From: Zingiber officinale
Lineage: Eukaryota > Streptophyta > Magnoliopsida > Zingiberales > Zingiberaceae
Direction of reading: 5' to 3'
Assembly: GCF_018446385.1 (NCBI RefSeq)
Contig: NC_055992.1
Coordinates: forward strand, 99,776,947 to 99,840,946
Length of the DNA: 64,000 bases
Shown here: piece after piece, positions 10,662 to 21,630 of the stretch
Numbering within the stretch: the first letter of the stretch is position 1
Layout of the letters: the number at the start of each line of letters is the position of its first letter
The notes under the pieces: generated by a model
The model's database searches: none
The model's input: only the letters and a program-made list of their open reading frames with translations
Told to the model about the DNA's origin: nothing
Translations under genes and position numbers: made by a program

Positions 10662-11353
10662 AGTTAAAGCTTAGTTGTCCAAAATATTTTCTATAAAATA
10701 CATGGGAGAAATAACTTACATCCTCGAGATGAAAATCTATAGAGATAGATCGAAAAGGTTGCTGAGTCTTTTACATTCAACATATATAGACAGGGTGCTA
10801 AAACGGTTTAGCATGTCTGAATCCAAGAAAGGTTTCATACCTATGAGGCATGTAATTCATCTTTTGAAGTATATGTGCCCACGCACAGAAGATGAGAGGA
10901 TTTGCATTAATAAGATATCTTATGCGTCTGCAATAGGATCTATCATGTATGCTATGTTATGTACTAGGCCCGATGTATTGTATGCTCTGAGTGTTATGAG
11001 CAGATACCAATCAGATCCAAGACTGGATCATTAGGCGGCTGTCAAGATGATCCTTAAGTATTTAAGAAGAACTAAGGATATGTTCTTAGTTTATGGAGAT
11101 GGTGATATGATCATACGCGAATATAGGGATGTCAATTTCCAAACGAACAAGGATGATTCCAAGTCCCAATTTGAATTTGTATTCATATTAAAGGGAGATC
11201 ATTAATAGAAAATAAATACAACTCGAGAAAATTCCCACTGAAAGGAACCTAGTGGATCCTTTGTCAAAGACTCTACCACAAAGCAGGTTTGAGAGTCACG
11301 TTCATGCTTACAGTTTAGGACAGTGTGGCGATTGACATTAGGTCAAGTGGGAG
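10662..11353 (+). pseudogene. Ty1/copia reverse transcriptase/RNase H end fragment
   Basis: The frame from about 10675 to 11034 gives the end of copia reverse transcriptase and the start of RNase H: MGEITYILEMKIYRDRSKR, TYIDRVLKRFSM, then ISYASAIGSIMYAMLCTRPD and VMSRYQSDPR. After a stop at 11032 the homology continues (MILKYLRRTKDMFLVYGD) to the C-terminal end NLVDPLSKTLPQSRF near 11250. The wording is typical of the Tork/TAR group. The rest of gag-pol is missing on the left. A polypurine tract (ggtcaagtgggag) at 11341-11353 precedes the LTR. Confidence 0.8.
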
Positions 11354-13120
11354 TGCTAGATTTTGAGAGATATCCTAAGGCAATCACCTTATGATTTTTA
11401 ATAAATATAGATTCACTATTTGAGCACATATTATATGTTTAATTGTCTTAAACTCATTTACTGAATATCCGCAATACAATTCTTAGTATGAGAGAAATTG
11501 TGATTGGATCACAACTAATAATTATCTCTACATGTGCAATTATGAACGTATTAGAATTTTCCTAGTCATCAAATTGATACATTTGGACATCATCAATTCT
11601 GTAAGACTAGTACAGGTTATACTCCTTAGTTCATCAAGCAGTTATTTTCTTTTTGGATAGAGACATTAGGATGTCGAGAATTAAACATGGATATTAGTTA
11701 TGGTAACTAGTTCATTGGAGTGACTCGCTGTAAGAATTTATATGGTTATCTATATATATGGATATATTTGTGAACCTCTTTTCTGCAGCTCAAGTGCAAG
11801 TTTCCTTCAACTTGAGGTATACAAGTTATCTTGGTCATGGAGACTTATACTTTGGCATCTTAAGCAAGCACCTCATTGAGGTGTAGACTTGAGATGATTG
11901 GGTATAAATCAAAATACCTGAAGATGTTTGAATAGCCCATAGAGTATTAACCACTCCTTACAAGGAGACATATACCCTATGGCCACTCGTTCGAATTATT
12001 ACTTAAAGTGGCCAAAGCATCACATGTTAAGAGTGCGAGACTCTTAGACACATGTACGAGTAATTTGAATCAGTAGAATGAGGAAGTATTATTTGGGCTA
12101 GGTGTGACATAGTCAGTCTAGTAGGGGCAGACATATAGACCATGTCCTAAACCAAGTGGGTATAAAACAAGTGAAAGAAACAAGGCACGACTCACTGTAG
12201 TTGCTGAAGGGTTTCGAATTAGTTCTAAGATCAACTATGATTTTTCGACTAATTAGGGATCATGATGTACTACTAGGTGTCATCATGATCGTTTTATAAT
12301 TAAGTAGTTAATTATGGACGGCCAAGATAAACTAGAAACCTATTGGGTCACATGCACTAATGAGTATCTAAAAGATGTAAAACAAGTTAAAGAATAAGAT
12401 TCTTAGATCAAAAGATAAATGTTTGGTTGGACCATATATAAGATAAATATGAAAATATTTATCATAATGGAAGCACGGATTGGCTACCTCTCTTATGGTA
12501 AAGTTAAACCATTTTTTAGTTTAATCATGAATTAGTCATGAACCAACTTGGTTTAGTTATGAATCAAACCAAGGGGTTAATGGGCTAATTTTTGGTTAAG
12601 AGATAATGGGTTGGATTTGGATTTTCTAATCCAACTCATTAAAGAGGATTATATATAGATGTAATTGGGAGAGAATTAGATACAAGTTTCATTATTTGAT
12701 TGATTAACTTTTGGAAACTCAATCCTCCTCTCCCTCTCCTCTCTCTCCTACCACCAATAAGAGGGTGCTCCCTCTTGTTGTCGTGACCACCACAAGGGAG
12801 AAAAACTCTCCCTTGTGTGCTCCTCTTCTTCTTCCTCTTGATCCCTCTTCTTCACACATGGCTAGTAACTTTCGAAGAAGAGGCTTGTACTCAAGGAGTT
12901 GTCTTGAGGAGCTCGGCGTGGATACGAATAGAGGTAAGGTTCAACAATGTCGCTACGGTTGATGCCCTTCTCATTACAAGTCATCCGTAAGATATACTTA
13001 ACGTAAATTTACTTCTTGTAAACTTTTAATTATGCAATCATGTTTGGCATGTTGTATCCTTGTATGCGTGTGGTTTATGTGTATGTTTACGAAGGCACCC
13101 ACATCAGGCATATCCCAACA
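11354..13120 (+). mobile_element. 3' LTR of the copia fragment, about 1.77 kb
   Basis: It starts TGCTAGATTTTGAG directly after the polypurine tract and probably ends ..GGCATATCCCAACA at 13120, where a different LTR (minus strand) begins. A gattatatatagatgtaatt promoter-like TATA element lies near 12649. It is followed by a C/T-rich leader with a small ORF (12711-12962) that has no recognisable domain. The left boundary is well supported by the tract; the right boundary is inferred. Confidence 0.6.
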
Positions 13121-13415
13121 AACCCAACTCTAGCCTTCTCCTCGAGCAGATTTCCTCCCTGACTTCTCGTCCCTCGGAAGCACCACACACATCTTTCTCA
13201 TCCACCAATGTACTTTTCTGTAGTTTCTCGTCTCTCAAATGCATTGAGCACCAAGCACATCGACTTGCTTCCTGTGTTATCCTTCTTGTACGCTGTGTCT
13301 TCAGCTCGACTTCTTGTGTTCTTATATCCCTGCACACTTAGACACAAGATATCAAATAATGAAGAGTCTAACTTTACTTGGTTGATCATATAAAAATCAA
13401 TCTGGGGTATTTACA
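13121..13415 (-). mobile_element. Truncated LTR of a gag-only family member
   Basis: On the minus strand it starts TGTAAATACCCC (13415) after an AAAAAGAAAAGAT purine tract. It then shares the atgatcaaccaagtaaagtt, gtgtctaagtgtgcaggga and gaagtcgagctgaaga phrases with the LTRs at 8686 and 14772. It is cut at 13121 by the copia LTR. Confidence 0.6.
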
Positions 13416-13885
13416 ATCTTTTCTTTTTTTTAATGTGCATCAACCCAAGTTAAATTAGGGTAAAACAAACAATAAAATAAGTAATTATGCAATTAAATAC
13501 AATAAATTAGAAATTATAACAAGTAAAGAATAAAATCTTAAAATCTATACCTCCCCCTAAATTTAATCTCTAATTCTCTCCCGTTGATCATAGCAAAAAA
13601 AAAATAGGGAAAATAGGGAAAAAATAGTTAGAAAAATAGTAAAACTTTTCCTATGGGTGTACGATAGAATTATTAGTTAAATTCCTTTTTATGAAAATTA
13701 AATTCAAAAAGAAATAATTTTTACTCAATTAATCAAAAATTTTGAAAACAAAATAATTTAAAAATTCGGTTCTCATTCTTACATCCGGATAGTTAGTTGA
13801 TTTCTGAGAGAGTCCCGTCTTGCTAGCTTAGCCTCCGATGTCCAATCATGCAACTCTAGGAATTTCTCCCAGAGTTCCTTGGTGG
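13416..13885 (-). pseudogene. gag fragment and 3' non-coding part of an older gag-only element
   Basis: Minus-strand translation of 13885-13770 gives TKELWEKFLELHDWTSEAKL and ARRDSLRNQL, the end of a copia gag (UBN2-type) domain. Below it lies AT-rich DNA leading to the purine tract at about 13416. The zinc knuckle is missing, so the copy is internally deleted. The LTR of the next element ends exactly where this gag frame is interrupted (13886), so the younger element sits inside it. Confidence 0.55.
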
Positions 13886-14772
13886 TGTTAGGTTCAGTGA
13901 GGCCGGTAAGAGAGGGTGAATTGCCTGCACAAAAGTAACAAACAAACCTTTCTCGATCTTTTGAAATAATAATATACTTGTATAAATAGAATTAATAAAC
14001 CAAAAAAAAGAGGCTACCAATTTTTTACTTGGTTATAACCGGGAAGGTTGTTAATCCAAGACTCTGAAGCACTGCTCAAATTCTCCTTTCGTCGTAGGTG
14101 AAGAAGCCTCTTACAAGCGTTGAAAGTACATAAAGTAGTAGAACACTTAAAAAAACTTGTATACATGTTATTCTAGACTACTGGGATCAGGGTTATATTT
14201 ATAACCCTGTTCGGGGTGCCTGGAAGGGTTCCAGGCGCTAGAGGGGGATAAGATTTTATCCTCGTCATGATAGCTCGTGCCACGTAGAGTTTGGATAAGT
14301 TTTCAACTCCGGGCGCCCAGAGGGGTTCCGGATGCCCAAACTAGGTCCGGGCGCCCAGAACCAAAAAATCAGCCTCTGTTGACTTTTTGGTCCGGGTCTT
14401 CTGGTCCAGTTCTGCTCACTTAGGTCCAGGTCTTTCGCTCCTACTCCACTTACTTGGGTGATCTAGACCATCTGGAATAGGGCTCATCCGAATCTAACTT
14501 CCGACTTTCGAGCAATCTTCCGCTTTGGCTTCTCATCCCTCAGAAACACTACACGCCTCCTTCTCGTCGCCCGCGTACTCTTCCGTAGTACCTCATCCCT
14601 CAAATGCACCGAGCCTGTCAGCTCTCTTCCGTGTCGTCCTTCTCATTAGCTGCGTCTTTCGCTCGACTTCATGTGCTTCTAAGTTCCTGCACACTTAGAC
14701 ACAGGGGTTAAATACCAACAGGACATAACCTGACTTAGTTGATCACATCAAAACTACCTTGGAGTACTAACA
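13886..14772 (-). mobile_element. 3' LTR of the complete gag-only element
   Basis: On the minus strand this LTR of 887 bp starts TGTTAGTACTCCAAGG at 14772 and ends ACTGAACCTAACA at 13886. It pairs with the LTR at 16884-17766, which has the same start, the same GGCGCC-word cluster (14210-14370) and the same end (CCGATCCTAATA). A polypurine tract (aaaaaggaggagat) lies at 14773-14786. Confidence 0.8.
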
Positions 14773-14786
14773 ATCTCCTCCTTTTT

Positions 14787-15727
14787 GATGAAAGCAAACC
14801 AAAGTTAAGTTAGGGTAAACCTCAAAAATAACAGTTATAATTTTTACAAAAAAAAAATTACAAATAGAAAAAAATTAAAATATGTACTGACTACCCCCCC
14901 TAGACTTAATCTTTACTATTCCCCCTTTTGATCACATTAAAAATATGGTACTTTTAAAAATGACTTTGGAAAAGGTAAATATAGAGTCTAAGGGGAAAAA
15001 ATGAAAGGTTAAACTTCAAAAACTCTGGTTTTATTAACAAATTTAAAAAAAAATACTTTAAATGTTAAAAAGATTTAACAAGGGTAAAAATTTGAATTTT
15101 AGGAAAAAAAATCATACAAAACAAACTTGTATTTTGATAACTAATTCATAGAAAATTTTCTAACAGAAATTTTGATAAGCAATTTAAAGCAATAGTTAAA
15201 TGCTTCATAGTAAGTCAATTAAATATTCAATTCAGTAATTGACTTCCAGGCTGTGGCGAGGCACTAGGTCTTCTTGGTTATTAGAGCATCAATCACTTTT
15301 AGACAAAGTCTCTTAAAGAATTTAAATATTTAATTTTCTTTTTGAAAGTCCTAGGTCAACAGGTCATGCATCAAAAGATAATTTTAATTTAAACATGATT
15401 TCGAAACCCAAAACAGATTCCTTCCTACCGGATTTATCAAAAACTTTCTATGAACATACTTCTGTGATATTTTTCTAATTTGGCTCTTATGATATTTAAG
15501 ATATCAATTTAGGTTTCTATAATTTTTCCATGTATTTTGATTATCATATGCAAAGCTTCTTGATTTTTTAATTTGGTCCTTCAATTTTTCATTTTTCATC
15601 TTTTAATTTATTATACATTTCTAGGGGCATGTTTTTGCTAGGATTGCTCTTAATTCCAAAACTTCCTTTTTTAAATTAATATTTTTCATTTTTAGTTTAC
15701 ATAGGGATCTTGTCATGGATTTAATAC
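14787..15727 (-). mobile_element. Internal 3' non-coding region of the gag-only element
   Basis: This is AT-rich DNA between the gag stop and the polypurine tract. It keeps the gag-tail phrase (a GRKESVLG-like reading near 15390-15440, corresponding to NPVGxNLYW of the plus-strand copy). It also keeps a block (about 15235-15320) that closely matches 8090-8170 of the plus-strand element: gactttgtctaa, ctctaataaccaagaag, tgcctcgccac. No pol coding is seen. Confidence 0.65.
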
Positions 15728-16825
15728 CTAAATATAATTGGTTAGGGGTAGTAAACATACCTCACTAACCAGATCTGTTCTGAAGTTTGTTTCTTCCTCC
15801 TCGTTGCTACTTTCTTCTGAGGAACCTCCCCCTTCCTCTATGCTCTCCTCCTGGTGGCTTGCCATCAGTGCAAGTCTAGCGTACTCCTCCATATCTGACT
15901 TTGATGACAACTCGTCCCACGTTCATTTCAGGGTTTTGTGATTTGTTGTGGTTGGTCCCTTCTTGTTTTCCTTCTTCAGCTTTGGATAGTCATCCTTAAT
16001 ATGCCCCTCTTCATTGCAGTTATAGCATCTTACCTTTTTTTCTCTTCTTTTCTTTGCCTGCACTTGATTAAACTTATTAGTTTTAAAAATTTTCTTGAAT
16101 TTCCTTACCATATATGTCATTTCATCATCATCGAAGGAGTTGTCAGCGTCTGATTCATCCTTCTTGCCTTTTAGAGCAATGTTATTTGATTTCTCTATTT
16201 CCTGAGAATCTATACAGTGAGACTCGTGAAGTTCAAAAGTTAAAAATTAGCTTTCAAGAGTACATACCTCAAGGTCCTTAAAGATGTAGTAAGAATCTAC
16301 TAAGGCTACCCATTCTTGAGTTCTCAGAAAGGAGTTAAGTGCGTACCTTAAGGAGTCACAATTTGTTACCTTTTCTCTGAGGTTGTTGAGCTGGGTGATC
16401 ATGTCTTTGATTCTTGTGTGGAGTTGGGCTACCTTCTGTCCCTTATTTATCTGGAGGTTCATCAGTTGGCTTCAGAGGATGTCTTGTTTAGCCAGTTTGA
16501 ATTCCGAGGTACCTTCATGAAGCTCCAAGAATTTCTTCCAGAGATATTTGGCGGAGTCGTAGCTTTTGATCCGGCTGACTTCCTGGGGTGGAAGAATGCT
16601 GAGTAGATGGAACTCTGCTTTTTCATTAGCCATGAAGTCGGCTTGCTCCTTCTTTGTCCATGTATATTCTTCTTTCTCGGCTCCGTGTTAATTTGTAGGT
16701 GTTATAAAATCATATTTTATACTTAAGAGAATTTCAAAGTCAGTTTTGAAGAATACCTCCATGTGCTTCTTCCAAGTTGCGAAGTCTCCCTCAAATTCCA
16801 GTGGATAGATGCTGGATCTGGCCAT
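15728..16825 (-). pseudogene. Copia-type gag (UBN2 plus zinc knuckle), gag-only element
   Basis: The probable start codon is at 16825-16823 (MARSSIYPLEFEGDFATWKK), about 40 bp after the primer-binding site. Segments in order: the UBN2-like domain (DFMANEKAEFHLLSILPPQE, LWKKFLELHEGTSE, MNLQINKGQKVAQLHTRIKD, ALNSFLRTQEWVALVDSYYI), a CCHC knuckle with all ligands (CYNCNEEGHIKDDYP: only the last Cys is Tyr), a Lys/Thr-rich linker and an acidic Ser/Glu tail ending near 15728. Stops and at least one shift (near 16690 and 16195-16245) make it non-functional. A pol region never follows in any copy. Confidence 0.75.
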
Positions 16826-16866
16826 TTATTTTACTTCGGATAGCAGTTAGTCCTTTTGAAGCAGGC

Positions 16867-16881
16867 CTGGCTCTTATACTA
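16867..16881 (-). other. Primer-binding site, tRNA-iMet type (decayed)
   Basis: The minus strand reads TAGTATAAGAGCC about 2-4 bases inside the 5' LTR end at 16884. The canonical plant site is TGGTATCAGAGCC, so 11 of 13 positions match. Position and orientation fix 16884-17766 as the 5' LTR of this element. Confidence 0.7.
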
Positions 16882-16883
16882 AT

Positions 16884-17766
16884 TATTAGGATCGGTGCGG
16901 CCAACAAGAGGAGGTGAATTTCCTGCACAATAATAACAAACAAACCTTTCTCGATCTTTTGAAATAATAATATACTTGTATAAATAGAATTAATAAACCA
17001 AAAAAAGAGGCTACTGATTTTTTACTTGGTTACAACCGGGAAGGTTGTTAATCCAAGACTCTGAAGCACTACTTAAATTCTCCTTTCGTCATAGGCGGAG
17101 AAGTCTCTTACATGCTTTGGAAGCACACAAAGTAGTAGAACACTTAAAGACACTCGTATACAAGTTATTCTAGACTATTAGGATCAGGGATACATTTATA
17201 GCCCTGTTCGGGGTGCCTGAAAGGGTTCTAGGTGCCTAGAGGGGATAAGATTTTATCCCCATTGTGACTGCTCGTGCCACATAGAGTTTGGCTAAGTTTT
17301 TAACTTCGGGTGCTTAGAACCAAAAAGTCAGCCTCTGTTGACTTTTTGGTCCGGGTCTTCTGGTCTGGTTCCCCTCGCTTGGGCCTGGGTCTTCTGGTCT
17401 GGTTCCACTCACTTGGGTCCAGGTCTTCTGCTCCGGCTCCTCTCGCTTGGGTGATCTCAGCCATCCGGAATAGGGGTCACTCGAACCCAACTTCCGGCCT
17501 TCGAGCAACCTTCTGCTCCGGCTTCTCATCCCTCAGAAACTCTGCGTGCCTTCTTCTCGTCCGCCCGCATACTCTTCTGCAACACCTCGTTCCTCAGACG
17601 CACTGAGCCCGTCTGCTCTCTTCCGTATCATCCTTCTCACTAGTTGTGTCTTTCGCTCGACTTTCTGTGCTCCTAAGTTCCTGCACACTTAAACACAGGG
17701 GTTAAATACCAATAGGACCTAACCTGACTTGGTTGATCACATCAAAACTATCTTGGAGTACTAAAA
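16884..17766 (-). mobile_element. 5' LTR of the gag-only element, shared with a tandem second unit
   Basis: This LTR of 883 bp is closely similar along its length to 13886-14772, including the gag-like 'cctgcacaaaagtaacaaac' end block and the GGCGCC cluster. Above it lies another polypurine tract (17767-17780, AAAAGGGAGAGAT on the minus strand) and then another gag 3' region. The same LTR is therefore 5' LTR to one unit and 3' LTR to a second. Its terminal bases are decayed (TTTTAG for TGTTAG, TAATA for TAACA). Confidence 0.8.
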
Positions 17767-17780
17767 ATCTCTCCCTTTTG

Positions 17781-19098
17781 ATGTAAGTAAACTCAAGTTA
17801 AGTTAGGGTAAACTTCAAAAATAACAGTTATAATTTTTGAAAGAAAAAAATTTACAAGTAAAAAAAATTTAAAAATATGTACTAACTACCCTCCCCCTAG
17901 ACTTAATCTTCACTACTCTCTCTTTTGATCACATTAAAAATGGGGTACTTTTAAAAATAACTTTGGAAAAGGTAAATATAGAGTCTAAGGGGAAAAAATG
18001 AAAGGTTAAACTTCAAAAACTCTGGTTTTATTAACAAGTTTTAAAAAAAAATTTAAATGTTAAAAAGATTTAACAAGGGTAAAAATTTGAATTTTAGGAA
18101 AAAAAATCATACAAAACAAACTTGTATTTTGATAACTAATTCATAGAAAATTTTCTAACAGAAATTTTGATAAGCAATTTAAAGCATTAGTTAAATGCTT
18201 CATAGTAAGTCAATTAAACATTCAATTCAGTAATTGACTTCCAGGCTATGGCGAGGCACTAGGTCTTCTTGGTTATTAGAGCATCAACCACTTTTAGACA
18301 AAGTCTCTTAAAGAATTTAAATATTAATTTTCTTTATGAAAGTCCTAGGTCAACAGGTCATGCATCAAAAGATAATTTTAATTTAAGCATAATTTTGGAA
18401 CCCAAAACAGATTTCTTCCTACCGGATTTATCAAAAACTTTCTATGAACATACTTCTGTGATATTTTTATAATTTGGCTCTTATGATATTTAAGATATCA
18501 ATTTAGGTTTCTATAATTTTTCCATGTATTTTGATTATCGTATGCAAAGCTTCTTGATTTTTTAATTTGGTCCTTCAATTTTTCATTTTTCATCTTTTAA
18601 TTTATTATACATTTCTAGGGGGGCATGTTTTTGCTAGGATTGCTCTTAATTCCAAAACTTCCTTTTTTAAATTAATATTTTCCATTTTTAGTTTACATAG
18701 GGATCTCGTCATGAATTTAATACCTAAATATAATTGGTTATGGGGTAGTAAACATACCTCACTTACCAGATCTATTCTGAAATTTATTTCTTTCTCCTCG
18801 CTGCTACTTTCCTCTCAGGAGTCTCCCCCTTCATTTATGCTCTCCTCCTGGTGGCTTGTCATCAGTGCAAGTCCAACGTACTCCTCCAGATCTGACTTTG
18901 ATGACGACTCGTCCCACGTTGCTTTCAGGGTTTTGTGCTTTGTTGTGGTTGGTCCCTTCTTGTTTTCCTTCTTCATCTTTGGGCAGTCATCCTTAATGTG
19001 TCCCTCTTTATTACAATTATAGCATCTTACCTTCCTTACTCTTCTTTTCTTTATTTGCACTTGATTAAACTTATTAGTTTTAAGAATTTCCTTACCAT
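17781..19098 (-). pseudogene. Second, truncated gag unit of the tandem
   Basis: This repeats 14787-16090 with an offset of about 2995-3000 bp. It includes the 3' non-coding part and the gag end with a complete CCHC knuckle (CYNCNKEGHIKDDCP, C-x2-C-x4-H-x4-C) at about 18985-19030, the LKATWDESSSKSDLEEY segment and the acidic tail. The copy stops at about 19098 inside the basic region ahead of the knuckle, so its UBN2 domain and 5' LTR are missing. Confidence 0.75.
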
Positions 19099-19339
19099 CC
19101 GTTTACCACATTCTCCAAGATATACACTGACGTTCTCCACTTCTTCCAAGTGAAACAGTCTTATGCATGGAGTTGTTATACCATCTCACACATCTTTAAT
19201 GGCCACATGGGATAAGGGATGGCCCATCTCGATAGGGTTAGAGAAGCCAAAAAAACTAAGTCGAAGAGGTCTAGGAGGTTGAGCACAGCAAACCGGTCTG
19301 GAGAGCTTCGAGGAACCTATTCTAGTTGTGTCGAACTGT

Positions 19340-19660
19340 GGGAGTCAGAGGTACTGAACTGTGGAGCTCGAGTGACTAAGATATGAGAGTCAAGTAACAA
19401 AGTCGAAGGAGTTGGGTGACCAAACTATAGAAGTCGGGTAACAGAGCAAAGGAAGTCAAGTAACTAAGTTGTGCGAGTTAGGTAACGGAGTTGAGAGAGT
19501 CAGGTGACTTAGCTGTAAGAGTCGGGTAACGGAATCGAGAGTTGGGTGACCGAGTTATTGAAGTCAGTTTGTGTCAAACTATGAGAGGCGGGTGGTAGAG
19601 CTGAGTCAGGTGACGGAGCCAAAGGAGTCGGGTGACTGAGCTAAGGGAGTCGGGTGAAGG
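19340..19660 (+). repeat. 22-bp minisatellite
   Basis: About 14 degenerate copies of a 22-bp unit of the type gagtcgggtgacggagccaa ag are present. Alternate units end in gagctatag- or gagtcgaag-like forms, which hints at a 44-bp higher order. It lies at the edge of a gypsy LTR-like region. Confidence 0.7.
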
Positions 19661-20575
19661 TGTGTCACCTTGATCGAGGTTGACTTTCTGTTTCCCTTAA
19701 TATACATCTCCGCTTGACTTTTGACCAAGGGCTTGACTTCTACCTTGACTCGTGGAAACCTTTAATATCCGCTGTATCACTATGTAAACCAACACTTGCC
19801 TAAAGATGGAGATTTTTAGAATCAACGATCACTCGAAGGTGGATTTTCTCATGGTATTAATTATGTTGGATGATCCTGTCCAAATAAAGGAAGCTGGAAA
19901 GCTAGGAATGGGGTGGCCACTGACAGAAAGAAGACTTCGATGATCCTGCAAAACAAAACCAAGACCAGGGAAGAGGTCCCTGGCATTGGCCCTCCGACGC
20001 TCAAGTTATATCAAGGGAAGAGAGTAAGAAAATAGAGAATCGTAGAACTCAGAAATATTTTTCTTACCTGTTCCTCATACATGTGAACCCTTTTTATACC
20101 TTCTGGATGGTCTTTCGTCTTTCCTTATTTAATGGTGTCGTTTAATGACAAACTGAAGGCATCTTTGTCTTGTCTTCTATACATTTATTAATAGATATCG
20201 TGTTCCCCTTTGCTTTTTCTTCCCCTTATTAATGTCTTTCCCTCCTGCGCAGTGTTATTCCTTGCGTTGGTCGAACAATCCGTTTATAAGTACAATGACA
20301 ACTCCGTACCCAGAGCTGATCAGACACCCCGATCGGCCCGTATTACAAGCATGTTCGGCACAGGCTCCTGGGTCATTCGGAGGGTCGATTAATTAAAGAA
20401 TCGACTGCCAACCGTTTGGCTGACTGGACCGTAATTCCATCGATCGGCCGAGGCACCCACACTGATTGTACTTTGCTTACCCTTATGCGTTGACCTCTTT
20501 GACTTTCCTTTACTGTGGTAATTGACTTGCGTCAGGTTAGACTCTTCTTATCACCGCATCATTGGATGAGGAAAC
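19661..20575 (-). mobile_element. Ty3/gypsy LTR-like remnant
   Basis: Read on the minus strand from 20575 it opens tgatgcggtgataagaagag and contains cgcaagtcaattaccacagt. That is the same style as the plus-strand sequence at 24714 and 25423 (tgtgatgcggtgatatagga, then gtcaactgtcaaggtagagg). A minus-strand AGAAGGTATAAAAAGG TATA element lies at about 20087-20102. No coding domain is seen. Exact ends are not determined. Confidence 0.45.
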
Positions 20576-21400
20576 AAATTAAGAAACTTTCTCATATAGA
20601 TGTCGAAGGCACACTTCGACAGGTTTAGGTACATTCAGATTCTCTAATTTATGTATAATATGGTCTCGAGCTGATTTGGTCTTTCCTTCTTATTTCTCTC
20701 AAATTGTACCTTGAATAGGTTGTCATGGAATTTTAAGACTAAGCAATACACTTCATAACAATCATATCCATGAGTATTATTGAGAATAGTATGTTCTCTA
20801 TTTTTATATTGACCTTTGTAGTATATAAGTGAAAAAAAATGACTTTGAAATTACAGTATTACCATGCAAATTACCATTTTTACTGCAATATGTACATTAT
20901 ACATTTATGATATCTGATATTATGGTCTAAACTTGTATAGAGATATTAATTTCTTTTAGTTTCTACCATGTTGTGGTGTATTCTCAAAATAAAACAATAA
21001 AATTTAATAGATTTTTAATCGACCACTAGCTACAAAGATTCCATTTATTGTAATTAATTCTAGGAGCATGTCATCCATGAGAATGCTATTCCAATATATT
21101 GCCAGATTCTCTAGAATTTTAAATGAAGGCACTGAATAAAAATACAACATAATGTTGGACCAAACTCTTCCATATCATTTAATATGTTGAGTTAAGCTTT
21201 GGGTTTACCAATTTACCACGAGCATATCGCTTTCACAACAAATGGTTTGGTACACCAAACATTTTTTATACTTTGGCTAGATGTTGATTGAACAATGTGA
21301 AGAACCTCAATGATTGCATGAGTTGGTAATCCATATTATCACAATAATTTGGTTGGTAGACCTACTATTATGATAGGCATGCACATATGATACACACAAA
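20576..21400. other. AT-rich intergenic DNA
   Basis: No gene, repeat array or transposon signature is recognised. All frames are closed at short intervals. Confidence 0.5.
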
Positions 21401-21424
21401 AAGAATAATATGTAAAACTTAGGG

Positions 21425-21630
21425 TGATCGATCCGATCTCATAAAATTTTTCCACCGACTAATAGAGTAAATCGAGAAACGCAAGCAGCCTAGAAGTCCA
21501 GCATCCTTTGGTTGTACATTCCATTTGAAGGAAAATTTTCTACAAATACGTCATAGCTGAGAATTGAACTGCGGATACCTGGATGACAATATAGATATCC
21601 TACCGCAACACCATAACCCCGGAGATGACA
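21425..21630 (-). mobile_element. tRNA-derived SINE-like copy
   Basis: On the minus strand it starts with a tRNA-like head: an A-box-like GTTGCGGTAGGATA, then about 30 bp later the B-box-like GCAGTTCAATTCTC. A roughly 130-bp unrelated body follows, ending near gatcggatcgatcaccct. Size and order fit plant Au-type SINEs. The family was not identified. Confidence 0.5.

Noticed and set aside
12711..12962. 83-codon ORF inside the copia LTR
   Set aside because: It lies in the C/T-rich leader behind the LTR TATA element and has only low-complexity composition.
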